A stretch of DNA of 64,000 nucleotides from Platerodrilus igneus (taxonomy: Eukaryota; Arthropoda; Insecta; Coleoptera; Lycidae): contig JARFIW010001484.1 of the NCBI GenBank assembly GCA_036346225.1, forward strand, positions 434,001 to 498,000, written 5' to 3'. This document shows, in pieces, positions 45,764 through 57,719 of this stretch (its first letter is position 1; each line of letters begins with the position of its first letter). The notes under the pieces are model-generated. The model did not search any database, was not told where the DNA came from, and saw only the letters and a list, made by a program, of their open reading frames with translations. The position numbers were made by a program, and so were the translations under genes.

Positions 45764-47269
45764 TAGTGAATTGCATCTTCCCACTTTGCCTGTTTTGTTC
45801 CATTCGATTTCTGATAAGAGATTGCCGGAATACAGCATCGAGTTGTTAAAATAATTTTGCTATCGCATTGAGAAGGTGATACCATTTTGCAAGAAATACA
45901 TTGTCGGTTAGAGGTAAGAATGTTTGTCAACCTTCATTAATTTTGCTCTAAGGGTTATCTGTTCTAGCGATTATTATACGCTTAACGTGGCTTAACTGGC
46001 ATCCGAAATTTATAGAATTGACACCTTCAGGCAATTGTGTTATAAAGAAGAATTTGTTAAATTTCAAAAATTATGCTGAAGGAATCTACATGATTGGGTC
46101 GTACGGTATGTGGTGTTCAAGAGCCGTTGTTTGGCGGTCGGCCATGATATTCTTGAAGTGCTAAGCACTCCAGCTGTTACCTTGTCCAAATGGGTCGCCT
46201 AGGTCAAGGACATAAATATTAATTTTCGACCAGGTATTTATGTATCTATGATTGATAATGTAATCTTGTAATTAATTTGTTATTTTCCAAGTTTAAAGTG
46301 CTAGCACTTAACTTAATTTTAATTTCATGGTTTAGTATACCTATTTACTTAGATATCGTATATATTCTTCTACTTGATTTGAGCTCAATTAAAGTGGGGT
46401 TAGTTTGGTAAGTTTAAATTAAATAATGGTGATCAAGTTTAGTACTATTCTTAATTTTATTGAAGACTAGGTAGTTTTGATAAATATCTACTTTATGCAA
46501 CTTCAAGTAACTCGAGCGAAGTGCTATTATTTTTTTGTATACCAAGTAAATGTTGATTAATTTCTAGCTGTTGTCTCATTGAAAACTTATGCAAGATTAT
46601 TATTCTCTGTAGGTTGCTATTTCTTGAATAAGTACAAAGAACCCCGATTGCAACCCTGATGATAAGGTCTACCCTTTTTTGGTTTAGGGTGCATTTCGCT
46701 TCCATGTTTTAATCAATATAAAACGCGATCTGATAAGGGAGTCAAACAACTATGAGTTACAAGGTTATAAGATTACACGGTCAATTTAATTTTTGCGCTA
46801 CCAAACAACTTACAACAAAAATAGAATCCGAGGCACTGTGGAGATGCGCTCGCCATCAAGACTGCAAAAACTTCACATAGGAGCAGGGTTGTTCTTAGAT
46901 GGTAAGACGCCTTATAATTAACTTTAAGATGCTCACGCTCCCTTATCAATTTATTAAAATGTTCAGTTCTCGATTTTCAAAGTACAACTTATTATAATAA
47001 ATATAATTTCCTTTTTAATGCAATAATCTCTGTAATACAAATACATGAATTTCTAAAAATAAGCATAAATAACCATTAAATAATAACATTGCAAATGAAT
47101 GTACGAATTTGTACAACTATTGCATCGCTCTCAGTTCTTTCATCCTGCAACAAAACATAAATTAGTTCCAACAATGTTGTTCTTTAAACAATTTGTAGCT
47201 CAGCTCAATCTACAGAATTGCATAAAATTTTATTGACGTAACTACTAAATCCCAACTTATATATTTTAA
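45764..47269. other. Unassigned sequence right of the palindrome
   Basis: No recognisable gene, repeat or element end. Short ORFs only. Confidence 0.35.
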
Positions 47270-47900
47270 TGATACTATAAGCTTGCAAGTTGTCGATATC
47301 CGAGATCTTAGTATTCGTCTCGATGAGCAACTTACATGCAGACAACACAGGTGAGATTGTTTCTAAATCGAGTAGAATGCCTGACTCTATTAAGAGATTT
47401 TCTGGCAAATTTAAAAAGTGAGCACATTTAAAATTATATACATTTCACTGGTTAGGTCTCATTTAGAAAGCTGTTCTTGTATTTGGCCATCTAGTTATCT
47501 GATATACGTGAATAAAATTGAATCTATACAGCATAAGTTTTTACATTTTGCAGCATTTAAGTTCAAATTGCTGTTCATCGTTCCAATTATAATATTATTC
47601 CAAGTACTTTGAATACTGCGTCATTACAAAATGGGCGAATAATTAGTTATTTGCGTTTAGCTTTTAATGCGTTCAATTCATTTATAGACTGTTCAGAACT
47701 ATTAAGATGTTTAGTTTAAATGCTCCAGCAACGTTCAGTTAGTTTTTACACATTGCTTTCCATAGACAGAATTTTAGTTATTTTAATGCAATTCATAGGA
47801 TAAGCCTTGAATTCAATAATAATTTTAAATCCATAGATTTATTTTGTCTATCATATGTTCATTCAAACTTCCACATGAATCAGTTATTTATTTAACATCA
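47270..47900 (+). pseudogene. LINE (non-LTR retrotransposon) reverse transcriptase C-terminal relic
   Basis: Degraded end of a Jockey/CR1-type non-LTR reverse transcriptase. Near 47295-47335 IRDLSIRLDEQLTC corresponds to the family's KDLGV.LD..LTF motif. At 47436-47560 the open block YISLVRSHLESCSCIWPSSY then IESIQHKFLHFA matches the thumb motif (LYxSLVRSxLEYxSxxWSP, IExVQRRFLRFA). A later piece near 47700-47720 reads LLRLFSLNAPA. Stops and frameshifts throughout. The likely 3' end is near 48050 (AATAATAAATAAATATC). Confidence 0.75.
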
Positions 47901-48239
47901 TAATTCAACTTATAATTAGCAATTGTCAGGAGTATCTTACATTCTACTTTGGTAATTTATTGATGTGAAGCTGCATTGTGTATTTGTTATATACATATAC
48001 CGAACTAGGAAAGTACGGGTGTATCCCTTTAAGTAATAATAAATAAATATCTAATTCCATCCATTTTTTAAGCACAGGTATGGCCACTTAAATATTCATG
48101 TTCTTTTAAAGCATAGGAAAATCACCTAAACAAAACCGTTTAATCAGTAAATCACTATCACAAAAAAGAAAATAACAAAAACAAAAATGCAATCGTTTGT
48201 CACACTGTAAATGATCAATTTTTGATTAACTTTTTCAAC

Positions 48240-48700
48240 ATATGCATCATTCTTTATTAATGATAAAAGGCAAAATGTTTCTCATTGCTACCACGTGGAA
48301 AATTAATAACTTTTGTTTCTACTGGACCTTCCTCGGATATCAATTGATATTCTAAAAACCATAAATTCTTCTAATCCGCTAGATCATTAAATAGACATTC
48401 GAACCTGGTTGTGTAGGCATAATCTTCCTGTTTAATTTCTGAGTCTTTATCAGTTTCTGGTTCAGACATCTCATCAGGACCCTCCTCAATTATTGGTTTG
48501 TTAATTTTAGGTACAGACACTATTTCTCTGCTGGTTTATACAGCACTCGAGGCGAAGGTAATACAAAAAATGTTTTCATTAACCCGGAGGCTTTTTGCTG
48601 TTCAGCTTTTTTGGTTTGCCTTTATTTTTTTTTTGATAAGTGCTTCCTGACAATCGTTTCCGCAACTAATCACTCATCCTAAATACTTTTGTAATTGCTA
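48240..48700 (-). pseudogene. Unidentified gene 3' end with poly(A) signal
   Basis: On the minus strand an acidic segment (KPIIEEGPDEMSEPETDKDS, then EDYAYTTRFECLFNDLAD) is interrupted by one TAG. It continues LWFLEYQLISEEGPVETKVI and ends KHFAFYH, stop. The stop overlaps AATAAA (CATTAATAAAG). A Lys-rich run (KNKGKPKKLNSKKPPG) and PSPRVLYKPAEK lie upstream in other frames, with a one-base break near 48523. It could be a decayed host gene, a retrocopy, or part of an unknown element. I do not recognise it. Confidence 0.4.
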
Positions 48701-49403
48701 ACAAATTATTAATCAATTATTAATTAAATTATTTTTTTGTCAAATACAAATACACAGACAAATAATAACATAACGTTGAAAAATTGTGGATGCTGATGCA
48801 GCATGCAAGAGCGATCCTGAAAGCTGAAATCAAATGTTTACCCACCCTTTGAATGTAATAAACTGCCAGAACGTTAGTACACGGTTAATGGTGACATCGG
48901 AGATTGCGATTTATCAGCAAGGGTCAGACAGTGCTGTGCATTTTAAATATGAAGTTTCAAGAGAATTTGCATTCAACAACTGTTTGTGTATTTATATTGT
49001 TTCCAATAAGTTTCACAACATAAGCACTTGTTTCAGGTAGGTTTTTGTTAAATTATTTTAGGTACCGAGTGTTCGGTAAATTAAAATTTTTATTTTAAAT
49101 TGTTTAATAGTCTGCACAATTCTTCTTATGCTCTATCACTGAAACAGGTACACATAACGGTAAGGGTTCCTTTTATGGAGGTTCTATTCTTTTTTAACTC
49201 GGGTTCTGAAATATCAAACATGGCATCCCGTGGTTGTCTCATTACCATAAGACTGAGGGTTTTGCTGGGAGCAGTCATTTATACGAATTACAACTCAAAA
49301 TATGTTGTAAAAGTCTATATTAAGAATGTGCATGCCGCCGCCTAAAAGATTCCGCCCGAGGTGATGGCTGGTCGCCTCATTGGTAGGGGCAACCCTGGTA
49401 TTA
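48701..49403. other. Unassigned; possible exon at 48834-49037
   Basis: A 68-codon frame (MFTHPLNVINCQNVSTRLMV...) ends at TTTCAG/GTAGGT, which could be a splice donor. There is no support from homology. The sequence abuts the truncated BEL LTR. Confidence 0.25.
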
Positions 49404-49767
49404 AGCTTTTAAGAGCTTTTATAAGACATTTAACATATTCTAATTTTAATACCTTTAATGAAATAATTTATAATAATGCTTTAACTTATATAAAATTATA
49501 TGTGCAGTATGAATTGTTAAGGTTTATTACATATTATGATTATTTGACACTGGAGTGGGTTTATCACAAAACACGTCTACATTCGAACGTTGTAGACGAC
49601 GGACTCGCATTCCTTGTAGTTTTAACCCTTTAACCAACCTGTTTTTCAGAGTATTAAAGACGGAAAGATAGTTAAACTTGATAGTCCCGTTAGATCGCAC
49701 ATTTCTTTAGCGTAAATGCAGCACGAATAGAGATGGTTCATTCGTTTCAATTTAAAATTGCTTTAAC
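49404..49767 (-). repeat. 3' LTR of BEL/Pao element, truncated
   Basis: Aligns with 54806-55203. Starts on the minus strand TGTTAAAGCAATTTTAAATTG next to the polypurine tract. Confidence 0.8.
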
Positions 49768-49809
49768 ATAACCCCCCTCTTGAAAGGATATGACCTTTCG
49801 AAACAATAA

Positions 49810-50430
49810 TTATGGATCGGAAAAAGAGCCTTTAGGTAAAAGACAAATTTTAACTAGCGTCCTTGTGATATCACCGTTTGCAGTACAAAGTTTTGCAACT
49901 CTGCAAAAATTGTCTCTTGCTAACATTAAAGGAATAACTCGACCAAGATGCCATTTAAGTGACGGAAGGTGATCATCCTTAATTAGCACAAGATTACCAA
50001 CTTGTACTTTATTAGTTTGATAGCGCCATTTCACACACACTTGTAATTCGCCGATGTACTACTTTGCCCAGCGTGACCAAAATCGTTGATAAACTTGTTG
50101 CACGTTTTGAAAGTGTGACAATCGATTTAATGGAACTTGTGCTAAGTCATAATCTATGTTTGCTGTATGTTTCCGACCAATTAAAAAATGCACCGGTGTT
50201 AATGCCTTTAGATCGCTGGGGTCAGATGAGAGTGGAACCAGAGAACGTGAGTTAAGAATGCTTTCAATTGACAACATTGTAGCATACTGTTCAAAGGGAA
50301 AAGATTGGTTACCAACAATTCGCTTTAAATAAGATTTGGTAGACTTGACTCTCGCCTCCCAAAGGCCCCCAATGTGGGGTGCATAAGAAGGTTCAAATTG
50401 CCAGTTAATGTCTTCAGAAGCTAAACTATA
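49810..50430 (-). pseudogene. BEL/Pao integrase C-terminal part and DUF5641-type tail
   Basis: Minus strand: WQFEPSYAPHIGGLWEARVK, then STKSYLKRIVG (about 50330-50420), is the characteristic BEL/Pao integrase segment. It is followed by ESILNSRSLVPLSSDP and LTPVHFLIG (50059-50277). In another frame WRYQTNKVQVGNLVLIKDD, then WHLGRVI (49810-50040), is the DUF5641-type C-terminus. A frame break lies at about 50050. Upstream integrase sequence to about 50900 is too decayed to trace by eye. Confidence 0.8.
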
Positions 50431-51099
50431 GTAAATTTTGGATTCAATGTTAGAGAAAAAATTCTTTATTGTCTTTAATTCAAACCGAGCACCTACAAAG
50501 GTGCGTCCGTTATTGGATTATATGCAACCGGGTTTACCCCGACGACCTACACAAGGTGGCCAAGAAAGCCCGAAAAGTGAGATCAGTAGTCAGCTCAATG
50601 TGGACAGCTTTCACTACAATACGCACAAACAGGGCAATATAACAATTTAAATTTAGTCTATTTAAAGAAGAATAGTTTTTTATAAAACTTGTAGGGGAAT
50701 TATTTGATGTGAGTAAAATAGAATTTGGTCTCCCCTTTAGTTTCTGTAGAGTACTAATGATTTCAACTGGTGACTTAGGCCATTAATCTTCCGACAGTTG
50801 TAGCCATGTGGGACTGTGCCTCCAGAGCGTGTTATTTTGCAATAGCTTCGGAGATTCTTCCCTGGACAGAATATCAGCAGAGTTATTTTCGCTTTTTACG
50901 TGATACCATGAAGAAAGTGAGTAAGTGCTTGAATAGAGGACTCTCTAGTAGCTACGAAAATTTGTAAGTGCCTGGGACTGGTATTCAGACAGTGTAACAC
51001 TACGGAATTTGACCACAATTTGTAAGAGCCTGTGATTATGGTTTACGATTGTCGCACCTAATTGATTAGTTGGACTAGCATTAAGACTGCGCATAGTTC

Positions 51100-51731
51100 C
51101 AACCTAGGTATAGTTAGAGCTTTTATAGGTGCGACACGACTTTTAGCTCACATTAGATATGTAATTATGTTGTTAAAAGCATCAATGCTACGTAGATAGA
51201 CGCAAGCGCCATACACTTCTTCAGATGCATCAGCTAAACCGTGCACTTCGATCTTTATTGGTTTATTAAGGCAAACGTATAGCGGAAGTACAAAATCATT
51301 CAAAATAAGTAGCTGACTTCTGAATTCCTGCCATTTTGTATAGGCATAGAAGAGATAGATTCGTTCCATGATTATCTTTCAAACCATAGTTGTTGCAATA
51401 ATTTTTTCGGCACTACAATACACGGGTTTGTAAGTCCCAACGGGTCAAATATTCAAGCTATGTCAGATACTTTGGATCTTTTGGATAGGATTTTATTGTT
51501 TGACGGAGCTCTAATAAAAATTGCAGCCGAATCCGTTTTGCAGATCCAAAAGAGTCCAAGTGTGGAAATGCTTTCGTCTTTTCTAAAATAAAGTTTAAGA
51601 TTGTTATCACAAAATCCCCACTTTTGCAACATTACGTAACAATTTGAAATCCATTTAGTTAGCGGAAATCCAGCAGCCTGGAGTATTTCCTTGACTTGAC
51701 TAACGCTAGAAGCTATCTTTGCATGAACCAC
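51100..51731 (-). pseudogene. BEL/Pao RNase H region
   Basis: HGLADASEEVYGACVYLRS (51148-51369) is the first RNase H motif of BEL/Pao elements. The preceding connection block (51453-51731) has VKEILQAAGFPLTKWISNC and LGLFWICKTD, matching the RT-RNase H linker (family: GMPLRKWxSN, LGLxWxxxxD). Frame breaks between blocks. Confidence 0.75.
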
Positions 51732-52260
51732 TAGAAAACATATCGTCCTTATAAAAATTGTTTACGATAATATGAGAAGCATCTTGATACCTTTGCTTAT
51801 TCTGTTCGCCAAAAAGTTGAAGACATCGGGTTGATAAATAGTTAGCGGATGTAGTGCCGTATGTTACAGTATTCAATTGATAAGTAGATATATGTTAGAT
51901 CTGTCATTTCTCCAAACGATTTGTTGAAACTGTCCCTGATTAGGATTGACAAGAATTTGTCGATACATTATAGAAATATCTGCCCCTATTACAAAGGGAT
52001 TTTGGCGAAAACGTAGTAGATGGGAAAAGATGTCATCCTGCACCATAGGTCCAGTCATTTGTAGGTCATTCAATAACACGCCTGACTCGGATGAAGACAA
52101 TCCATCAAAAACAACACGAAGAAGCGTCGTTGCGCTTTTTTCATTGAGTATCCCATGGTGTGGGCAAAAGTAATATGGCTGAGAAGAGTTATCTTTAAGA
52201 ACCTTGGTCATATGCCCCAAGGCTTCATATTCAGTCATAAATTGAATGAATAAGGTTTCT
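51732..52260 (-). pseudogene. BEL/Pao reverse transcriptase
   Basis: TEYEALGHMTKV, PHHGILNEKSATTLLRVVFD, SGVLLNDLQMTGPMVQDDIF and ADISIMYRQILVNP lie in one frame (51873-52238). The catalytic motif near 51735-51755 reads YKDDMFSSGS, where functional relatives have YVDD, in another frame. The K for V change and the frame break show it is inactive. Confidence 0.85.
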
Positions 52261-52504
52261 ATTTCTGGCTTACGCTCAAATTTGTGTTCGAAGCTAAGCA
52301 GACGATTTGTAGCAATATTTTTAGAATTTCCTAATTCAAGAGACGACCGTTTAAACGGATTTGTAACCGCTAGACGTCCATCAGGAGTAGTAGTTGTAGT
52401 TTAAGAAAGTGTTGACTCTCACTCTGTTTCCTCCATAGAGAGAAAACACTTGTTGTCGTTAATTTCTTCTATGGCCTAAAATCTTTCTAATTGATTCTGA
52501 GCGT

Positions 52505-53310
52505 TTAAGTTTTCAAAAAAATTGCAAACATATGCTTGTTTCTGAGAGTTGGAGGGCATTGACCCACACAGAATCCAACCCAACTTAGTTTCTGCAAGCT
52601 TGGGGTATTAGGTCCCAATAAATGTTGACCTATGCACAATAATTGTTCAGAAATTTCTGCACCTAGCAACAGATGTACCGGTCCTGGTTTATAGAGAATT
52701 TGATCAGCAAGACGTATATGAGACGGTATTTTAAGGTTAGAGACTTTGATTTCCCCTGAGAGAAGATCAGCTCCAATTTTGTCAATGACTAAAAGAGGTA
52801 AGTATGCTTGAAAATTGCTATAAACATTCTCTATTTTAATGTCGCAACTATATCGGACATTAGAAGCAATATGATTAAAACCCACAATTGAAGCAGAAAT
52901 ATTATTTAGAGGTATGTTTAGTTTTTTGCAAAGTTTACTTGTCACGATATTTGCTTGTAACCCTGAATCAAGAACAGCTCTACAAATATGAGGTGCTTCA
53001 TAAGAGTAATATTTTTAAACAGCTACGGTGGAAAGTAAAACCGAGTTAGACGCCAAGGAGGCACTGCTTGCTAGAGTTGACCTTGAAAGACCGTAGATGA
53101 AACTACGAAGCCAATCTCGACTAATGTTGACGCTGTGGACCCACTTGGACTTGGCGCAGAATTAGAAGAAGATTGGTCAAAATGAAGTAGTGTAATATGG
53201 CGAAGATTGTATTTTTTACATTTGCCAGTATTTTTACATTTTTTAAGAGCATGGCCAGGACGTAAACAATTTACGCATAACTGGCGATGTTTAATTTCCT
53301 CGTAATGGCT
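52505..53310 (-). pseudogene. BEL/Pao zinc knuckle and aspartic protease
   Basis: CVNCLRPGHALKKC (about 53240-53285) is a CCHC knuckle, followed by CKKYNLRHITLLH. The protease block (52505-52945) includes ASIVGFNHIASNVRY, LSGEIKVSNLKIPSHIRLAD and GPVHLLLGAEI, as in peptidase A17 of BEL/Pao. Frame changes between 52945 and 53200. Confidence 0.75.
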
Positions 53311-53746
53311 CCCTTAGGATAGAGCTAAGAATTTGTTATACACGTAGATAGTGTGATTTGCTTGGCAAAAGGCGCACGAGTTTTCTACTGTCGCAATGAC
53401 AAGCAGAGTATTGATGCCGCCCTTAGAATGCTTATTTGGAGCTTTCGTGACATGTTCTGATTCCAATGATTCAAGAAGATCGGCCTTTGACTTCAAAAAG
53501 CGATGTAGATCCTCTAATTGGGAGCACGTTTGTAAGTTTTTGTTTTTCCCAGTCTCTGAGAGTTACCTTATCTAATTTTCCACTGGCAATAAAAATGATT
53601 AAGGTGCCCCAAGAATCTACAGGCTGTTGCATGTTTTGCAAGGTCCTTAAGTGTTTGAATAGATTGTTAACAAAACTGCAAAGTACGGTAAGCAGATTTT
53701 TTCGGCATAGTAAGCAAATTGAAAATGGCCTTTACATGATTTTGTA

Positions 53747-54393
53747 TTAAAAGAGCATTGTTGTCATATCTTTCGCACAAAGTGTTCCACACGATTTCAT
53801 ACGTGGCTGCGGAAAATTCGAGTGATTGTATAATTTGTGCGGCCGAACCTGGAGGGCGACCCTTAAATAATTGAATTTTTGAATTGGCGTAATATCGCTG
53901 TCATGGATTAACGACCTGAACATGTCTTTGAACTCTAACCAGAGGTCATACGAGCCGTTGAAGACTGGGAGCTTTATTTGGGGAAGCTGAATAGAAGTAA
54001 ATTGATTTTCGGTAGCAATATCAGGTTGTCCGGGCACAGAACCGGCCACCGATCCTCCATCATCGCCTTCCCTATCAGACTTGTCTATGTCCCGAGTTAT
54101 GCCCTTTGCAATAGACATAGTTTTATAATAAGTGTTTTTGAACAATTCTCGTTCAAAAAGTTGAGCATCAAAATCTAAGTCTAATAATTCGATCTCTGAT
54201 TGAACAGTTTCAAAGTCATTAATAATATTTTCGAATTTATTAATAGGTGTTTGTATTTCAATAGAAACTTCTTAATGCGAGGTCCCGGGCAAGTTAAGCG
54301 ATCCCTAAGCCTCACCTGGAAATTCATTGAAGTTGGTGCATTTAGCTTTACTACGGCGTGCTGCCTTATTAATATTTTTAATTGCTCTGACAT
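53747..54393 (-). pseudogene. BEL/Pao gag N-terminal region
   Basis: Start MSEQLKILIRQHAVVK at 54393 is typical of BEL gags. A second block (53747-54145) with QLPQIKLPVFNGSYDLWLEF, then KDMFRSLIHDSDITPIQKF, is the diagnostic conserved gag motif. An indel between 54145 and 54181 separates them. Confidence 0.8.
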
Positions 54394-54439
54394 TTTTAAT
54401 AAATACTACACACTGCTGCGGATTGAAATTAAAGGTTGG

Positions 54440-55203
54440 TAGTTGCAGTAGGAATCAATAATTATATAACAAAGGAATATAATGTAATAGATTTATCTTA
54501 CCTAATTGTAGTTTTACACGGAGAAACAATGTTGAATTTCCACAATAACCTTATGCCTGTTGATGGTTCTTGCGCTTTCGCCGACCTCCACACAGACGTG
54601 TATAATTTAAGTATCCTAGTCCACCACAATCGATCTACTTATGGATGTTGCTAAAACGAAATTTTTCTTACTTTGAAAAAGTACTTTGTGTATATCAAGA
54701 AATTTACAGACTAATAATTGCATTAATTATTGCTCCCGTATTAATTAAACTGCTAGTTCATAAAACAATAGAATCCTATATTGAAAGACCTCTGTTTTAT
54801 GTTATGCTTTTAAGAGCTTTAATAAGACATTCTTGTTTTTGCTGATAATAAAATTTAACATATTCTAATTTTAATACGTTTACCGAAATACTGTATAGTC
54901 ATGCTTTAACTTATACGAAATTATATGCACCGTATGAATTGTTAAGGCTCGTTACATATTATGATTATTTAACACCGGAGTGCGTTCATCACAAAACACG
55001 TCTCCATTCTACCGTTGTAGATAACGTTTCATCACGGACTCGCACTCCTTGTAGTTTCAACCCTTCGACCAACCTGTTTTTTAGAGTATTAAAGCCGGAA
55101 AGATGGTTAAACTTGATAATCCCGTTAGACCGCACATTGCTTTAGGGTAAATGCAGCAAGAATAAAGATGGTTCATTCATTTCAATTTAAAATTGCTTAA
55201 ACA
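54440..55203 (-). repeat. 5' LTR region of BEL/Pao element
   Basis: 54806-55203 matches the 3' LTR. The rest, up to the gag leader at about 54440, probably completes the LTR but has no partner in the window, so the inner boundary and primer site are uncertain. Confidence 0.6.
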
Positions 55204-57316
55204 CCTGATAAGGATGCTAAAAGGACCAGAGCTGTGATATCTACAACGATGGGTATTAATGGTTTTTTAAAAAGTTTGTGTCGGCCGACTGCGGACAGTC
55301 CGTCAAGTCGAGTATACATACATGTAATTAATTGATAAAAACGTGAAAGGATATTTTCAGCCGAGGTTGGAAAATAACGCTAAACGTATTAGTGTTACTT
55401 AGGCAATTTTGACAATACACCACCTATTGATGTTGTACTTAAGCTTGTATTATATAAAATACGCTCTCACTATTTGAGAATAATAAAATAATCTAATTTT
55501 ACACAACTTTATGATATACAGTAGCGAAATATTGGAACGGTTGGTTTTGTAAATTTCTACATTTGCCATTATCTATGTAATTTAATATTATTTCCGTGCT
55601 CAGATCTTCAAGATCTGTAATACCTTTTATGTTGGCTAAATTGATAACTTCAATTTGGAGGTGGTTGATAAGAAGTCGACGAAGCCATTCTTCTTCTTTC
55701 AACGAACGCCGCTTTGACAAGCAGTCTTTTGATGCATCCATCTTCATCGCCTTATAGCGGTTTTGGATGTATTAAATGATATATTTGTGGAGTAGATTTT
55801 GGTATTACATTGGTTTAAACGTTTATTTTTCTACTCACAATACCGCCTTGCGGATATTTCCTGCTTTTACTTACATTAGGTGAGCCACGTTTTTCTTGTT
55901 TTGTGTTTTCTGATATTAATTATTTATCTTTCAGAATCCTGTATTGTACGAATATTAAAGTTGCTTTTTGTTAGCTACTAATTTATTGAAACCCACTTCT
56001 GTGGTAAAGTATATCTTCCTGAAATTTCAGTACTAACATTACTTATTTTAGGGCGCTTAATCTTGGTTATAATTTTGGTATTAATCTTGTTTCATGTAAA
56101 GAGATCCTTATATCAGCCCTTGGATGCTCCTCGTGAGCCCACTTCAATTCTGTACTAATCATCTGTTTGGATTCCCGTTTAAATTCAATATTTAATATTA
56201 CTTCATTCAGTTGCTTGGGTACTGAAAAACCGTTGGAAGCGGAAAGCATCGATTAGTAATCCCGACTTCAGGTTGTATACTTAGAAGTTAGTGATACCTA
56301 TTGCTGTATTTATTGTGTGTTGCGTTACGCAAGTTTTGGCGTAATTATTGTTTATTATTGATTGAATTCGTGTAATTAGCCGTATGCTGGTTGTATTATT
56401 GCATTGTTATTGGTAAACTATATCAAACTCTTGGTATCCTACCACCAGCTACTTGTGTTACTCATGTTACAGGTCAGCACTGGCGCACAGTGATTCACTA
56501 GCTAGTGATTGCATCATCCAGGTATGCTCAATTTATGCCGCTTTCTGGTGAGTAATCATTTACATTAATTAATATTTATTGCTAACCTGTAGGTGAAAAG
56601 CCATTTGTGTATATTTTTGTAAGGCCTTTCTCCTCTGTGTTTTTGAAATTTACTTACTAGCGAGAAACATTTTGCGGCTAGTTTAATGTCAGTTTGTACT
56701 CTCCAACAGGCGAAAGATACCTTAAATTCATTGCTTTTAGTGGGATACCATACCGGTTTATATATATTACCCTTTATGTGTGTTATTAAAATACGTTTAT
56801 ATTTGCATTGCCACTGTGGTGTGTATTTAATTTCAGATACATTGCTTGTGCTTGTAATTCAGTTATTTTGAAATATAGTTATATGATTGTAGTGACTACA
56901 GTTGTTATACTTATTTTGCTCTTTTGGTGTGACATTTATCCGAAACCATTGGGACTTGGGGTTTCCTAGTTCTTTCGGCATTTTAATCAAGTCTCTGGCG
57001 CCTTTTATACTGTATTTACTTGTAGGTCTGTTCGGGTTCTTAACGACCTACTTGCAGGAATCAAGATCCACCCCTGCAGAAGAGTCTTTACTAGCCGAGG
57101 TGCAAAAAGTCACCGAATCTACCCTAAAGAACCCACTTTTGTAGCTTTCATCAAATTACCGTGACAATATGTAGAAATAAAGGAACTTCACTAATTTTGT
57201 TCTGTTTATCTGACTACCTTTCTCGAATTCTACAAAAATGTCAGCTACAATTTAAAAAGATGTTCTTCTTAATCTTGTTTGGGAATTAAACCACTTATAG
57301 TTTTTAAAATCATCTT
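55204..57316. other. Unassigned; two weak ORF candidates
   Basis: 55499-55747 (minus) encodes 82 residues beginning MKMDASKDCLSKRRS; no family recognised. 56902-57144 (plus) encodes a hydrophobic segment (SLAPFILYLLVGLFGFLTTY), a likely membrane helix. An acidic tail follows, then AATAAA-like GAAATAAAGG about 40 bases past the stop, so it could be a last exon. TTGTAGTGACTACAG just upstream could hold a splice acceptor. Evidence is weak. Confidence 0.25.
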
Positions 57317-57352
57317 TATTTACGTTTCGATCCATGACCTAGGATCGTTGTC
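57317..57352 (-). other. Hammerhead-like relic of a Penelope-like end
   Basis: The minus strand reads TTGACAACGATCC, loop, GGATCGAAACG: a stem CGATCC/GGATCG followed by GAAAC, as in Penelope-type hammerheads, but the CTGANGA core is eroded. It is inverted relative to the GIY-YIG fragment that follows. Confidence 0.45.
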
Positions 57353-57384
57353 AAAATAATTAAAATATTTAAGTTTGACAATGC

Positions 57385-57700
57385 GAATGTAACAAGTTTT
57401 ATATAGGGGTTAGTTCCAGAACATTTGAAGTTCGATTAAAAGAACATAAATCATATACAAAAAATAGAAAATTTTGAAAAATACATGATTTGCCAACATG
57501 CATGGGAATCTAGTCATAAAATAAAATGGGAGGACGCAAAAATTATCGACAAAGAAGAAAACATTTAAAAACGCAAAATCAAAGAAACTGCTTATATTAC
57601 CCTACATAAAAATAACTGCGTAGCAAACGAATCCGTGACTTTCAGTAAACAATAGATTCCAATACTAAAAGAAATAACAAGAGAAATAACATATGAAAAT
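57385..57700 (+). pseudogene. Second Penelope-like GIY-YIG fragment
   Basis: YIGVSSRTFEVRLKEHKSYT, then (in a shifted frame) CQHAWESSHKIKWEDAKIID and ITLHKNNCVANESVTFS, matches the C-terminal nuclease of Penelope-like elements. It diverges strongly from the copy at 29087-29740, so it is a different family. Two or more frameshifts and a stop in KEENI*KRK. Confidence 0.7.
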
Positions 57701-57719
57701 CAAATGCCCACAATATCAA

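Larger units (their letters stand above)
49404..55203 (-). mobile_element. BEL/Pao LTR retrotransposon, degraded
   Basis: Order on the minus strand: 5' LTR region (to 55203), gag from 54393, zinc knuckle, aspartic protease, reverse transcriptase, RNase H, integrase, DUF5641-type tail, polypurine tract (AAGAGGGGGGTTA, rc of 49768-49780), 3' LTR (49404-49767). The two LTRs share about 365-400 bp (for example CACAAAACACGTCT, AGATGGTTCATTC) with many differences, so this is an old insertion. The 3' LTR is cut at about 49404, where similarity stops abruptly. No target duplication can be seen for that reason. Confidence 0.85.
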
